A stretch of 64,000 bases of DNA. It comes from Nonomuraea muscovyensis. GTDB lineage: Bacteria > Actinomycetota > Actinomycetes > Streptosporangiales > Streptosporangiaceae. Made by a program: the position numbers and the translations under genes. Within the stretch, counting starts at the first letter, position 1. Each line of letters starts with the position of its first letter. Below the pieces are notes generated by a model. The model made no database searches. It was not told the DNA's origin and was given only the letters and a program-made list of their open reading frames with translations. Shown piece after piece: positions 1-8,764 of this stretch. The stretch is from the NCBI RefSeq assembly GCF_014207745.1, contig NZ_JACHJB010000001.1, forward strand, positions 1,674,001-1,738,000, in the 5' to 3' direction.

Positions 1-110
1 GCCTCCAGCTGGTCCTCGAAGATCGCCTTGGAGTCGTAGAGCAGGCGCCCGATGAGAGTGGACTTGCCGTCGTCGACGCTTCCGGCCGTGGCGAAACGCA
101 GAATGTCCAT
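1..110 (-). CDS. cysN: Sulfate adenylyltransferase subunit 1 (GTPase), N-terminal fragment
   Basis: This is the start of the large, GTP-hydrolysing subunit of ATP sulfurylase; the gene runs off the left edge, so only about 36 residues are present. The visible peptide begins [10 protein letters not shown] and contains the P-loop of translation-factor-type GTPases, [10 protein letters not shown], followed by [10 protein letters not shown], as in CysN/NodQ. CysN drives CysD-catalysed formation of adenosine 5'-phosphosulfate. Its ATG lies 4 nt after the cysD stop, so the two are almost certainly co-translated. Whether an APS kinase domain is fused at its C-terminus cannot be seen. Confidence 0.9.
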   Translation of the reverse strand, partial: MDILRFATAGSVDDGKSTLIGRLLYDSKAIFEDQLE

Positions 111-114
111 CGGT

Positions 115-1029
115 CTAGAAGTAGCCTTCCCGCTTGCGGTCCTCCATGGCGGCCTCCGAAGAGCGGTCGTCGGCCCGGGTGGCCCCTCGCTCCGTGATCC
201 GGGTGACCGCGATCTCTTCGATGATCTCTCCGACCGTGGCGGCCGTGGACTGCACGGCCCCGGTGCAGGTCATGTCACCCACCGTGCGGTAGCGGACCAC
301 GGCCTCGAAGAGCGGCTCGTCGTCGCCACGCTGCACGACCTCGGCGTCGGGCAGCAGCATCCCGTCGCGCTCGAACACCTTGCGGGTGTGGGAGAAGTAG
401 ATGGACGGGATCTCGATGCCCTCGCGCCGGATGTAGTCCCACACGTCCAGCTCGGTCCAGTTGGACAGCGGGAAGACCCGGATGTGCTCGCCCTTGCGGA
501 TGCGGGCGTTGTAGAGGTTCCACAGCTCGGGGCGCTGGTTCTTCGGGTCCCACTGGCCGAAGTCGTCGCGGAAGGAGAAGACCCGCTCCTTGGCCCTGGC
601 CTTCTCCTCGTCGCGGCGGGCGCCGCCGAAGACGGCGTCGAACTCGTGCTCCTCGATCGCGTCGAGCAGCGTGGTGGTCTGCAGCCGGTTGCGGGAGGCG
701 CGCCGGCCGGTCTCCTCGACGACGCGGCCCGCGTCGATGGAGTCCTGGACGCTGGCGACGATCAGGCGCGCGCCGAGCTCGGCGGAGCGCCGGTCGCGGA
801 ACTCGATGACCTCGTCGAAGTTGTGGCCGGTGTCGACGTGCATCAGCGGGAACGGGATCGCCGCCGGCCAGAACGCCTTCTCGGCGATGCGCAGCATGAC
901 GATGGAGTCCTTGCCGCCGGAGAAGAGCAGACACGGGCGCTCGAACTCGGCCGCCACTTCGCGCATGATGTGGATGGCTTCGGCCTCGAGCACGTCGAGC
1001 TGCGACGTCGTGTAGTCGCGCTGGAGCAT
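115..1029 (-). CDS. cysD: Sulfate adenylyltransferase subunit 2
   Basis: This is the catalytic small subunit of ATP sulfurylase, which makes adenosine 5'-phosphosulfate from ATP and sulfate. The 304-residue length is normal for CysD. The PP-loop SGGKDS is at about residues 37-42, and the family segments MHVDTGHNF and [15 protein letters not shown] are intact. The C-terminus ends in the family-typical [16 protein letters not shown]-type ribosome site precedes the ATG. It follows cysQ by 48 nt and is followed by cysN after 4 nt, so it belongs to the transferase-cysQ-cysD-cysN run. Sulfate activation may serve cysteine synthesis or sulfotransfer; the sugar-transferase neighbour favours the latter, by inference. 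Confidence 0.95.
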   Translation of the reverse strand: MLQRDYTTSQLDVLEAEAIHIMREVAAEFERPCLLFSGGKDSIVMLRIAEKAFWPAAIPFPLMHVDTGHNFDEVIEFRDRRSAELGARLIVASVQDSIDAGRVVEETGRRASRNRLQTTTLLDAIEEHEFDAVFGGARRDEEKARAKERVFSFRDDFGQWDPKNQRPELWNLYNARIRKGEHIRVFPLSNWTELDVWDYIRREGIEIPSIYFSHTRKVFERDGMLLPDAEVVQRGDDEPLFEAVVRYRTVGDMTCTGAVQSTAATVGEIIEEIAVTRITERGATRADDRSSEAAMEDRKREGYF

Positions 1030-1077
1030 GGGAGCTTCCTCCGGCGATAGGGCGGTGCGGGTGGGTCGGCGGTCGGG

Positions 1078-1842
1078 TCAGCGGTGCAGGTCGCGAATCC
1101 CGGCCAGCAGGGTAGGCGCCAAGTCGGGTAGGGAAACCAGGATATCCGGTAGTGAGGGGTCCGGCTGGTTGTAGGTCAGCGCCGCGCCGTCAATCCGGCT
1201 GGCGTGGGCCCCCGCGGCCTGCGCGACGGCCACCGGGGCTGCCGAGTCCCACTCGTACTGGCCGCCCGCGTGGACGTAGGCCTCGACCTCGCCGGTGAGC
1301 ACCGCGGAGATCTTCGCCCCGGCCGACCCGATGGGCACCAGGTCGGCGCCCACGAGGTGGGCCAGGTTGCGCACGAACTCCGGCGGCCGGGTGCGGCTCA
1401 CCGCGATGCGGAACCTGCCGCCCTGGTGCGCGGGCAGCTTGGGCGGCTCGCCGGTGCCGAGGGTGCGGCCCTGCGCGGGCAGCGCGACCGCTCCCGCGGC
1501 CAGCTCGCCGCGCTCCCACAGGGCCACGTGCACCGCCCAGTCGGACCGGCCCTCCTCGGCGAACTCGCGGGTGCCGTCGAGCGGGTCGACGATCCACACC
1601 CGCTCGGCTTCGAGCCGGCTCGGGTCGAGGCGTTCCTCCCGGGTGGCCTCCTCCGACAGCACGTGGTCGCTCGGGCGGAGCCGGGCCAGCGCCTCCATGA
1701 GGAAGACGTGGGACTCGCGGTCGCCGGCGGCGCGCAGGGCGGCCGCGTCGGCGAAGCCCTCCCGCGCACGTACGGCCAGCAGCCGCTCGCCGGCCTCGGT
1801 CGCCAGGTCGGCGGCGAGGGAGTGGTCGTCGCGAATCGTCAT
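1078..1842 (-). CDS. cysQ: 3'(2'),5'-bisphosphate nucleotidase (CysQ-like)
   Basis: This is a lithium-sensitive inositol-monophosphatase-fold phosphatase of 254 residues that would hydrolyse 3'-phosphoadenosine 5'-phosphate, the by-product of sulfate reduction or sulfotransfer. It carries the metal-binding signature WIVDPLDGTREF, and SEEAT at the first metal site. The start is the ATG inside a TGATG overlap with the stop of the upstream sugar transferase, which implies translational coupling. A longer frame extends upstream but runs inside that gene and is not needed. PAP recycling fits its place next to cysD and cysN. A role on inositol or fructose bisphosphates cannot be excluded. Confidence 0.9.
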   Translation of the reverse strand: MTIRDDHSLAADLATEAGERLLAVRAREGFADAAALRAAGDRESHVFLMEALARLRPSDHVLSEEATREERLDPSRLEAERVWIVDPLDGTREFAEEGRSDWAVHVALWERGELAAGAVALPAQGRTLGTGEPPKLPAHQGGRFRIAVSRTRPPEFVRNLAHLVGADLVPIGSAGAKISAVLTGEVEAYVHAGGQYEWDSAAPVAVAQAAGAHASRIDGAALTYNQPDPSLPDILVSLPDLAPTLLAGIRDLHR

Positions 1843-3302
1843 CAGTAAGCTCCTTGCCCGCGGGCGACAGCCGACCAAGTCTTCCACAGGATCTGGAGGT
1901 CGAGCGTGAGGGACCAGTTCTCCACGTAACGCAGGTCCAGCCGCACGGATTCCTCCCACGACAGGTCCGACCTGCCGCTGACCTGCCACAAGCCGGTCAG
2001 TCCCGGCCTGACGAGCAGTCTCCTGCGTACGTCGTCGCCGTAACGGGCGACCTCCTCGGGCAGCGGCGGGCGGGGGCCCACCAGTGACATGTGGCCGAGG
2101 ACCACGTTGATGAGCTGGGGCAGCTCGTCGAGCGAGTGGCGCCGCATGAACGCCCCCAGCGGGGTGACCCGCGGATCGTTGCGGATCTTGAACAGCACGC
2201 CGTCACCGTCGCTGACCAGGGTGATCTTCGCCTCCTCGGAGCCGCGCCGCATGGTGCGGAACTTCACGATCGTGAACAGCGCACCGTCCTTGCCGACCCG
2301 CGTCTGCCGGAACAGCGCGGGCCCGGGGCTGGTGGCGCGCACCGCGACGGCCAGGGCCACGAGCAGCGGCGACAGCAGCACGAGCAGCGTGGCGGCCACC
2401 ACCCGGTCGAAGACGTTCTTGACGAGCTGCCGGGCGCCGGTCAGCTCGGGATGCTCGACGTGCAGCAGCGGCAGCCCGGCGGCGGGTCTGATGGTGGTGC
2501 GCGGCCCGGCCACCTCCATCAGGGCCGGGGCGACGACCAGCTCGGTGTGGGTGCGCTCCAGCCGCCAGGCCAGCCTGCGCAGCGCCACACCGTCCATCTC
2601 GGGACAGGCCAGCACGGCCACGGTGTCGGCGCCGTGCTGGCCAACCACGATGGGCACGTCGCAGAAGTCGCCGGCGACCGGCACCCCGGCGATCGTCTCG
2701 CCGGGCGCGTCGCCGGGCAGGCAGGCCGCGACGATCTCCATGCCGTGGTGGCGTTCCTTGCGGAACAGGTGCACCAGCTCGGCGATCGAGGCGGCGTGGC
2801 CCACGGCCACCACCCGGCGCATGCAGGCCCCACCGGCGCGCCGCCGGTGCAGGGAGCGGCGCAGGCCGTACCTGAGGACGAGGGTGAGCAGGGTGACCAG
2901 CGGCAGGGCGAGCACCACGTAGCCGCGGGCGACGTCGGTCTTGCTCACATACGAGCCGATGGCGGTGATGGCGGTCAGCGCCACACCGCACTGCAGCACG
3001 CGGCGGAACTCCTCGGACCCGATGCCGATCATGCGCGGCTCGTAGGCGCGGTTGAGCGCCACCGCGCAGACCCACGCCCACGGCAGCGCCACGCTGACCA
3101 GCAGGTACGGCGCCGCGTACGCGGTGAGGTCACCGAATCTCAGCAGGAAGGCGGCGCCGGCCCCCGCGCCGGCCCCCAGCAGGTCGGACAACACGGCCCG
3201 CGCGCGGTAGGCCCGCACCCAGCCCGGCAGGCGCGGGCCGACCCGCCAGGCGGGGTGCGGCCCGGAGCCGACGACGGTCATCAGCACTTCGCCGTCGTTC
3301 AA
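1842..3302 (-). CDS. Polyprenyl-phosphate sugar-1-phosphate transferase (WbaP/CpsE-like)
   Basis: This initiating transferase (486 aa) moves a sugar-1-phosphate from a nucleotide sugar to a polyprenyl phosphate carrier for exopolysaccharide or glycoconjugate synthesis. The N-terminal half has four to five membrane segments and a CoA-binding-like region. The C-terminal third is the bacterial sugar transferase domain: one transmembrane segment, then FRQTRVGKDGALFTIVKFRT, the RHSLDELPQLINV block and the LVGPRPPLPEEV motif. I chose the TTG start because GGAGG lies 6 nt upstream; an ATG seven codons later has no ribosome site. Its stop overlaps the cysQ start by one base. The coupling to sulfate activation suggests a sulfated polymer, by inference. 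Confidence 0.9.
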   Translation of the reverse strand: MNDGEVLMTVVGSGPHPAWRVGPRLPGWVRAYRARAVLSDLLGAGAGAGAAFLLRFGDLTAYAAPYLLVSVALPWAWVCAVALNRAYEPRMIGIGSEEFRRVLQCGVALTAITAIGSYVSKTDVARGYVVLALPLVTLLTLVLRYGLRRSLHRRRAGGACMRRVVAVGHAASIAELVHLFRKERHHGMEIVAACLPGDAPGETIAGVPVAGDFCDVPIVVGQHGADTVAVLACPEMDGVALRRLAWRLERTHTELVVAPALMEVAGPRTTIRPAAGLPLLHVEHPELTGARQLVKNVFDRVVAATLLVLLSPLLVALAVAVRATSPGPALFRQTRVGKDGALFTIVKFRTMRRGSEEAKITLVSDGDGVLFKIRNDPRVTPLGAFMRRHSLDELPQLINVVLGHMSLVGPRPPLPEEVARYGDDVRRRLLVRPGLTGLWQVSGRSDLSWEESVRLDLRYVENWSLTLDLQILWKTWSAVARGQGAY

Positions 3303-3394
3303 CGCACGCCTCCACGTGACCGGATATCAACAGACAGTCACCAGATCGTAGCGTTGCGCAGTGGCGAGAAGGCTCGAACGGACCTATGCGGGGA

Positions 3395-3979
3395 TCAGCG
3401 AGGAGGGCCGGAAATCTTAAGGTCTGCCCGGTGGTATTCGTTCTGGGTGGCTTCGAGGCCGTGGTGGATCAGCGACTCGACCACGTCGGCGGCCCGGTCC
3501 ACGAGGAAGGGCAGGTCCTTGCGCTCGGCGGTCGCGAAGTCGCGCAGCACGAAGGCGGCCGGGTCCATGCGGCCGGGCGGGCGTCCGATGCCGAAGCGGA
3601 CGCGCAGGTAGTCGCGGGTGCCGAGGGACTTGGTGATCGACTTGAGGCCGTTGTGACCGTTGTCGCCGCCGCCCAGCTTGGCGCGCAGCGCGCCGTAGGG
3701 GACGTCGAGCTCGTCGTGGACGACAATCAGCCGGTCGGGTCCGATCTTGTAGAAGTCGGACAGCGCCTTGACCGGGCCGCCCGACAGGTTCATGAAGGTG
3801 AGCGGCTTGGCCAGCACCGCCGCGCGGGTCTCCAGCACCTCGGCCCGGCTCTTGTGCGCCTTGAACCGCCCGCCGGCCCGCGCGGCCAGTTCGTCGAGCG
3901 TCATGAAGCCGGCGTTGTGCCGGTTGCCCGCGTATTCGGAGCCCGGGTTGCCCAACCCGACGATGAGCCAGCGGTCCAT
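3395..3979 (-). CDS. pth: Peptidyl-tRNA hydrolase
   Basis: This enzyme releases peptides from peptidyl-tRNAs dropped by ribosomes. At 194 residues it has the normal Pth length. The N-terminal [21 protein letters not shown] contains the catalytic His in the NRHNAG motif, and [12 protein letters not shown] and [18 protein letters not shown] are intact. A GAGGGG ribosome site stands 5 nt before the ATG. It lies just downstream of rplY, a common actinobacterial pairing, but a strong hairpin at 3999-4029 separates the two, so readthrough may be partial. Confidence 0.97.
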   Translation of the reverse strand: MDRWLIVGLGNPGSEYAGNRHNAGFMTLDELAARAGGRFKAHKSRAEVLETRAAVLAKPLTFMNLSGGPVKALSDFYKIGPDRLIVVHDELDVPYGALRAKLGGGDNGHNGLKSITKSLGTRDYLRVRFGIGRPPGRMDPAAFVLRDFATAERKDLPFLVDRAADVVESLIHHGLEATQNEYHRADLKISGPPR

Positions 3980-3998
3980 GAGTTCCCCTCAAGCGGAA

Positions 3999-4029
3999 AC
4001 GGGGCAGCCGACATCGCCGGCTGCCCCGT
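3999..4029 (-). terminator. Hairpin terminator or attenuator between rplY and pth
   Basis: A perfect inverted repeat with 12-bp arms (ACGGGGCAGCCG and its complement) and a 7-nt loop lies 11 nt past the rplY stop. On the minus strand it is followed by TTTCC, a short U-run. It should stop most rplY transcripts. The ribosome site of pth begins just after it, so it may also set the rplY to pth expression ratio. Confidence 0.75.
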
Positions 4030-4039
4030 CGGTGACGCG

Positions 4040-4663
4040 TTACTCGGCAGCGGCCTCGGCGGTCTCGCCCTCGGCGGCCTCGGCGGCCTCACCCTCGGCG
4101 GCCTCGCCCTCGGCGGCGACGGACTCGGTCTGCTTGTTGATGACGTGCAGGACCACGGCGTCGGCGTCGGCGGTCAGCGTGGTGCCCTCCGGCAGCTTGA
4201 GGTCGCCGGCGGTGACCGCGGTGCCGATCTCCATGCCCTCGACGTCGACCTCGACGCCGGTCGGGATGTTGGTGGCCTCGGCCTCGACGGCGATGGAGAC
4301 GAGCTGCTGGTCGAGCATGCCGTCGGACTGGACGTCACCGACCGTGGTGACCGGGATCTCGACGGTGACCTTCTCGCCGCGCTTGACCAGGAGCAGGTCG
4401 ACGTGCTCGACGAAGCCCTTGATCGGGTCGCGCTGGACGCCCTTGGGCAGGGCCAGCTCGTCGACGCCCTCGCCCTTGAGGCGGATCAGCACGTTGGGCG
4501 TGCGGAGGGCGAGGAGGACCTCGTGGCCGGGCAGGGTCAGGTGCTTGGGCTCGATGCCGTGTCCGTAGAGGACGGCCGGGACCTTGTCGGCGCGCCGGAT
4601 CTTGCGAGCGGCGCCCTTGCCGAACGAGGTGCGCTTCTCGGCGGCGATACGTACTTCGGACAT
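4040..4663 (-). CDS. rplY: 50S ribosomal protein L25/Ctc (long form)
   Basis: This 5S-rRNA-binding ribosomal protein is of the CTC type: an N-terminal L25 domain (residues 1 to about 92), a C-terminal TL5-type beta domain (about 95-180), and an acidic Ala/Glu tail with repeated AEGEA units. The 207-residue length matches actinobacterial Ctc rather than the short 95-residue E. coli form. The N-terminus MSEVRIAAEKRTSFGKGAARK is typical. It lies between prs and pth, which is the usual actinobacterial order. Ctc proteins are stress-induced in some Gram-positives; no stress promoter was identified here. Confidence 0.95.
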   Translation of the reverse strand: MSEVRIAAEKRTSFGKGAARKIRRADKVPAVLYGHGIEPKHLTLPGHEVLLALRTPNVLIRLKGEGVDELALPKGVQRDPIKGFVEHVDLLLVKRGEKVTVEIPVTTVGDVQSDGMLDQQLVSIAVEAEATNIPTGVEVDVEGMEIGTAVTAGDLKLPEGTTLTADADAVVLHVINKQTESVAAEGEAAEGEAAEAAEGETAEAAAE

Positions 4664-4797
4664 GACATCTCCTAGGGATGCGTGGAGGATTCGGGTGTGC
4701 GGCGCTCTCCCTGACCCGCCCTAGCGGGAGGCGTTACGAGCGCAACCGTGCCAGTCTACTGCGTCATCGGCCGAGCTCCGCTCAGCTTCCGCTCAGC

Positions 4798-5775
4798 TCA
4801 GGTGTCGCCCTCGAACATGCTCGTGACCGAGCCGTCGGTGAAGACCTCGGTGATCGCGCGGGCGATCAGCGGCGCGATGGACAGGACCGTCAGCTTGTCG
4901 AAGCGGCTGGCCTCCGCCAGGGGCAGCGTGTTGGTGACGATGACCTCGCTGATGCGGGAGTTCTTCAGGCGGTCGACGGCCGGGTCGGAGAAGACGGCGT
5001 GGGTGGCGGCGACGATCACGTTGGTGGCGCCCTGCTCGTAGAGGGCGTCGGCGGCCTTGCAGATGGTGCCCGCGGTGTCGATCATGTCGTCGATCAGCAC
5101 ACACGTGCGCCCGCGGACCTTGCCGACGACCTCGCTGACCTTGACGGAGTTGGCCACGTCGAGGTCGCGCCGCTTGTGGATGAAGGCCATGGGGGTGCCG
5201 AGCGTGTCGGCCCACCGCTCGGACAGCCGCACGCGCCCGGTGTCGGGCGAGACGACGGTGGTGGTGGCCAGGTCGAGTTTGTTCTTCAGGTAGCTCTCGA
5301 GGACCGGCATGGCGAACAGGTGGTCGACGGGACCGTCGAAGAAGCCCTGGATCTGCGAGGTGTGCAGGTCGATGGACATGAGCCGGTCGGCGCCCGCGGT
5401 CTTGAACATGTCGGCCATGAGCCGGGCCGTGATCGGCTCGCGCCCGCGCCCCTTCTTGTCCTGCCGGGCGTAGCCGAAGAACGGCATGACCACGGTGATG
5501 CGCTTGGCGGAGGCCCGCTTGAGCGCGTCGACCATGATGAGCTGTTCCATGATCCACTGGTTGATGGGGCGGGTGTGGCTCTGGATCACGAAGGCGTCGC
5601 ACCCGCGGACGGACTCCAGGTAGCGCGCGTAGATCTCGCCGTTGGCGAAGTCGACGAGTTTGGTGGGGGTGAGGGAGACGCCGACGTGCTGGGCGACCTC
5701 CTGTGCCAGCTCGGGGTAGGCCCGGCCGGAGAAGAGCATGAGGTTCTTCTCGCCCGGCTGCTTGATGCTGGTCAT
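4798..5775 (-). CDS. prs: Ribose-phosphate pyrophosphokinase
   Basis: PRPP synthetase makes phosphoribosyl pyrophosphate from ribose 5-phosphate and ATP for nucleotide, His and Trp synthesis. The 325-residue protein has the ATP flexible-loop segment FGYARQDKKGRGREPITARL, the metal-binding VDLHTSQIQGFF, and the PRPP-binding loop VLIDDMIDTAGTI. It starts 3 nt after the glmU stop, so translational coupling is likely. The glmU-prs order supplies UDP-GlcNAc and PRPP from one transcript and is conserved in Actinobacteria. Confidence 0.97.
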   Translation of the reverse strand: MTSIKQPGEKNLMLFSGRAYPELAQEVAQHVGVSLTPTKLVDFANGEIYARYLESVRGCDAFVIQSHTRPINQWIMEQLIMVDALKRASAKRITVVMPFFGYARQDKKGRGREPITARLMADMFKTAGADRLMSIDLHTSQIQGFFDGPVDHLFAMPVLESYLKNKLDLATTTVVSPDTGRVRLSERWADTLGTPMAFIHKRRDLDVANSVKVSEVVGKVRGRTCVLIDDMIDTAGTICKAADALYEQGATNVIVAATHAVFSDPAVDRLKNSRISEVIVTNTLPLAEASRFDKLTVLSIAPLIARAITEVFTDGSVTSMFEGDT

Positions 5776-5778
5776 GAA

Positions 5779-7242
5779 CTATTTCTCCCGCTGCTGGTGT
5801 TGCTCCGCCGCGTGTCGCTCGGCCAGCGCCCGCTCGGCCGCCGCCGCCGACTTGGTGCCCGCGCGCCTGCGCAGCACCCACGTCTCGATGTTGCGCTGCC
5901 GGGCGCGGGCCACGCCGATCGCGCCCGGAGGCACGTCGGAGTCGATGACCGAGCCGGCCGCCGTGTAGGCGCCGTCGCCGACCGTCACGGGCGCGACGAG
6001 CATGGTGTCGCACCCGACGAACGCGCCGTCGCCCACGGTGCTGCGGTGCTTGTCGACGCCGTCGTAGTTGACGAAGACCACGGCCGCGCCGATGTTGGCG
6101 TCGGCGCCGATCGTGGCGTCACCCGCGTACGACAGGTGCGGCACCTTGGACCGCTCGCCGACCTGGGTGTTCTTCATCTCCACGAACGTACCCGCCTTGG
6201 CGTCGCGGCCGAGCACCGTCCCCGGCCGCAGGTAGGCGTACGGCCCGACGCCGGCGCCGGGGCCCACGACGGCGCGGTCGCAGACCGCGTTGCGCACCAC
6301 GGCGCCGGGTCCGACGCGGGTGTCGGTGAGCGTGGTGGCGGGGCCGACCTCGGCGCCGGTCTCGATGACGGTGGCGCCGTGGAGCTGGGTGGCGGGGTGG
6401 ACGACCGTGTCGGGCTCGATCCGCACGTCCACGTCGATCCAGGTGGAGGCCGGGTCGATGATGGTGACGCCGGCGCGCATGTGCCGCTCCAGCAGGCGCT
6501 GGTTGAGCACCTTGCGCGCCAGGGCGAGCTGCACCCGGTCGTTGACGCCCTCGACCTCGGCGAAGTCGGCGGCGATGTGGGCGCCGACCCGGTGGCCGTC
6601 CTCGCGCAGGATGGCGAGCACGTCGGTGAGGTACTCCTCGCCCTGGGCGTTGTCGGTGGAGACCCGCTTGACGGCGTCGGCGAGGAGCAGGCCGTCGAAG
6701 GCGTAGATGCCGGAGTTCATCTCCGTGACGGCGCGCTGTTCGGGGGTGGCGTCCTTCTCCTCGACGATCTTCAGTACGGCGCCGGAGGAGTCGCGGATGA
6801 TGCGCCCGTACCCGGTGGGGTCGGGCACCTCGGCGGTCAGCACGGTGACGGCGTTGCCGTCGGCGGCGTGCCGGCCCAGCAGCTCGGCGAGGGTCTCGGT
6901 GCGCAGCAGCGGCACGTCGCCGTAGGTGACGAGGACGGTGCCGGCGACGGTGCCGACCTCCTCCAGCACGGTGCGGACGGCGTGGCCGGTGCCGCGCTGC
7001 TCGCGCTGGACGACGGCGCGGGCGTCGGGGCTGGTCTCGGCCAGGTGGGCGCCGACGCGCTCGCGCGCGTGGCCGATGACGACGATGAGCTGCTCGGGAC
7101 CGAGGTCGCGGGCGGCCTGCAACATGTGGTCGACCAGCGCGCGACCGGCTACCTCGTGCAGGACTTTCGGGGTCTGGCTCTTCATCCGGGTGCCCTCGCC
7201 GGCGGCGAGGACGATCACGGCGGCCGGGCGCGGCACACTCAC
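5779..7242 (-). CDS. glmU: Bifunctional UDP-GlcNAc pyrophosphorylase / glucosamine-1-P acetyltransferase
   Basis: GlmU performs the last two steps to UDP-GlcNAc, the precursor of peptidoglycan. The 487-residue protein has an N-terminal nucleotidyltransferase (LAAGEGTRMKS near residue 14; VTYGDVPLL) and a C-terminal left-handed beta-helix acetyltransferase with hexapeptide repeats, including VEMKNTQVGERSKVPHLSYAGDA. The start codon is GTG. The C-terminal tail after the helix is Arg/Ala/Glu-rich, as is common in actinobacterial GlmU. It is the first protein gene of the glmU-prs run, downstream of tRNA-Gln. Confidence 0.97.
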   Translation of the reverse strand: MSVPRPAAVIVLAAGEGTRMKSQTPKVLHEVAGRALVDHMLQAARDLGPEQLIVVIGHARERVGAHLAETSPDARAVVQREQRGTGHAVRTVLEEVGTVAGTVLVTYGDVPLLRTETLAELLGRHAADGNAVTVLTAEVPDPTGYGRIIRDSSGAVLKIVEEKDATPEQRAVTEMNSGIYAFDGLLLADAVKRVSTDNAQGEEYLTDVLAILREDGHRVGAHIAADFAEVEGVNDRVQLALARKVLNQRLLERHMRAGVTIIDPASTWIDVDVRIEPDTVVHPATQLHGATVIETGAEVGPATTLTDTRVGPGAVVRNAVCDRAVVGPGAGVGPYAYLRPGTVLGRDAKAGTFVEMKNTQVGERSKVPHLSYAGDATIGADANIGAAVVFVNYDGVDKHRSTVGDGAFVGCDTMLVAPVTVGDGAYTAAGSVIDSDVPPGAIGVARARQRNIETWVLRRRAGTKSAAAAERALAERHAAEQHQQREK

Positions 7243-7408
7243 GGACTGAGGCTCCCTGTGACTGGACGGTTTTGGGGTGCGGCTACCGCACCGCTACGGT
7301 GGGCCGCGTTCAGCGGTCCGCCGCAGCCGGCACATCGTGCGGCAACCCTCCCGACACCGCGAGGATACCTGCCGTCGTCCGGGCGGGCCGCGCGGGCCGC
7401 GCCAGAAG

Positions 7409-7480
7409 CTCCCGGAAGAGGACTCGAACCCCTACAAAGTGGACCAAAACCACTTGTCCTGCCGATTAGACGATCCGGGA
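7409..7480 (-). tRNA. tRNA-Gln (anticodon TTG)
   Basis: A 72-nt cloverleaf is readable on the minus strand. The acceptor stem is TCCCGGA paired with TCCGGGA, with discriminator G. The anticodon stem-loop is AGTGG-TTTTGGT-CCACT, placing anticodon TTG at 7447-7445, and the T arm carries GGTTCGAGTCC. CCA is not encoded. Its place upstream of glmU is usual in actinobacteria. Confidence 0.95.
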
Positions 7481-7785
7481 CTAATCGGACACCAGGGGCG
7501 TCCGACCACCCCTACGATACCGAGCCCGCCCGTGTCGCGCGCCCGCAATACCGCCTCATCCGATCACCGTCACGTCACGGCCGGAGGATTACCCCCGGAA
7601 GCCCCGGGTAGGGCCACCGGATAGCAGATGGGCCGAAAGGGCGCAAGCCACGGAACCCACTCATGTAGGCCGACCGGCCGTCACCTATCACCTATTCGCG
7701 CCTTAGGGCTTACTTACTTACGATGGCGTAGGTTACGGTGGCGTAGCCCGGACATTCGTCCCCATACACGCCAGGAAGGCAACAC
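7481..7785. other. Intergenic region between tRNA-Gln and desaturase
   Basis: This 305-bp stretch separates the divergent tRNA-Gln and desaturase genes, and I see no credible gene in it. It must hold the tRNA promoter near its left end. At its right end it holds the desaturase leader, with the tandem palindromes at 7719-7745 and an AGGAAGG ribosome site at 7773-7779. A TACT/TACTTA-rich run at 7711-7720 abuts the palindromes. Confidence 0.6.
7719..7745 (+). promoter_or_regulatory. Tandem palindromic operator upstream of desaturase
   Basis: Two 12-bp elements of the form TACG-N4-CGTA (TACGATGGCGTA at 7719-7730 and TACGGTGGCGTA at 7734-7745) are separated by GGT, giving 15 bp centre to centre. 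Both keep the spacer TGG. They end 40 bp before the desaturase ATG. The likely ligand is the TetR-family protein encoded just downstream of the desaturase; that link is inference. Confidence 0.6.
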
Positions 7786-8724
7786 ATGACCGTTATCGCC
7801 GAACGTCCGACACCAGGACCGAAGCCAGATCTCGAACCCGAACCCCGCACCAAGGCCGAGCTCGTCACGTTCGCGCTCGTGGTGGGCCTGCCCCTCGTCG
7901 CGTTCGCGGCCGCCGTGCCGTTCGCCTGGGGATGGGGCCTCGGCTGGACGGACGTCGCGATCACGGTCGTCTTCTACCTGATCTCCGGTCTCGGCGTGAC
8001 CGTCGGGCTGCACCGCTACTTCACGCACGGCTCGTTCAAGGCCAAGCGCCCGCTGAAGATCGCGCTCGGCATCGCGGGGAGCCTGTCCCTGGAGATGTCC
8101 GTACTCGACTGGGTGGCCACCCACCGCAAGCACCACAAGTTCTCCGACAAGGAGGGCGACCCCCACTCCCCGTGGCGCTTCGGGCCGGGCTTCAAGTCCA
8201 TGTCCAAGGGCCTGCTCTACGCGCACATGGGCTGGATGTTCGACGCCGAGCGCACGAACCGCGAGAAGTACGCCCCCGACCTGTGCAAGGACGAGGACGT
8301 CGTCAAGCTGCACAAGTGGTTCCCGGCGCTGGCCATCACCTCGATCCTGCTGCCCGGCATCCTCGGCGGGCTCATCACCTGGTCCTGGCAGGGCGCCCTG
8401 ACCGCGTTCTTCTGGGGCTCGCTGGTGCGCATCGGCCTGCTGCACCACGTGACCTGGTCGATCAACTCCATCTGCCACGTGTTCGGCGAGGAGGACTTCC
8501 AGGTGCGCGACAAGTCGCGCAACGTCTGGTGGCTCGCCATCCCGTCCTTCGGCGAGTCGTGGCACAACCTGCACCACTCCGACCCCACCTGCGCGCGGCA
8601 CGGCGTGCTCAAGGGACAGATCGACCTCAGCGCCGGCCTCATTCGGATCTTCGAGCGGCTCGGGTGGGTCTCCGATGTGCGCTGGCCGACGCCCGAACGC
8701 CTGGCGGCGAAGCGGGTTGCCTGA
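7786..8724 (+). CDS. Membrane fatty acid (acyl-CoA/acyl-lipid) delta-9-type desaturase
   Basis: This integral-membrane di-iron desaturase of 312 residues introduces a double bond into fatty acyl chains to tune membrane fluidity. The three histidine boxes are present: HRYFTH (about residues 76-81), HRKHH (113-117) and HNLHH near residue 264. Hydrophobic segments lie at about 28-50 and 56-75 and again around 175-210. AGGAAGG stands 6 nt before the ATG. It is followed after about 40 bp by a TetR regulator and preceded by tandem palindromes, suggesting repression linked to fatty-acid status. Electron-donor partners (ferredoxin or oxidoreductase) are not adjacent. Confidence 0.93.
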   Translation: MTVIAERPTPGPKPDLEPEPRTKAELVTFALVVGLPLVAFAAAVPFAWGWGLGWTDVAITVVFYLISGLGVTVGLHRYFTHGSFKAKRPLKIALGIAGSLSLEMSVLDWVATHRKHHKFSDKEGDPHSPWRFGPGFKSMSKGLLYAHMGWMFDAERTNREKYAPDLCKDEDVVKLHKWFPALAITSILLPGILGGLITWSWQGALTAFFWGSLVRIGLLHHVTWSINSICHVFGEEDFQVRDKSRNVWWLAIPSFGESWHNLHHSDPTCARHGVLKGQIDLSAGLIRIFERLGWVSDVRWPTPERLAAKRVA

Positions 8725-8764
8725 GGCCGCCCCTTCGGTGACCGGTCCTTCATCCGGCACCGTC

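Noticed and set aside
4678..7611. 977-codon plus-strand open frame opposite prs and glmU
   Set aside because: It is a GC-skew shadow of the two minus-strand genes: it spans them, the tRNA and intergenic DNA without any family motif.
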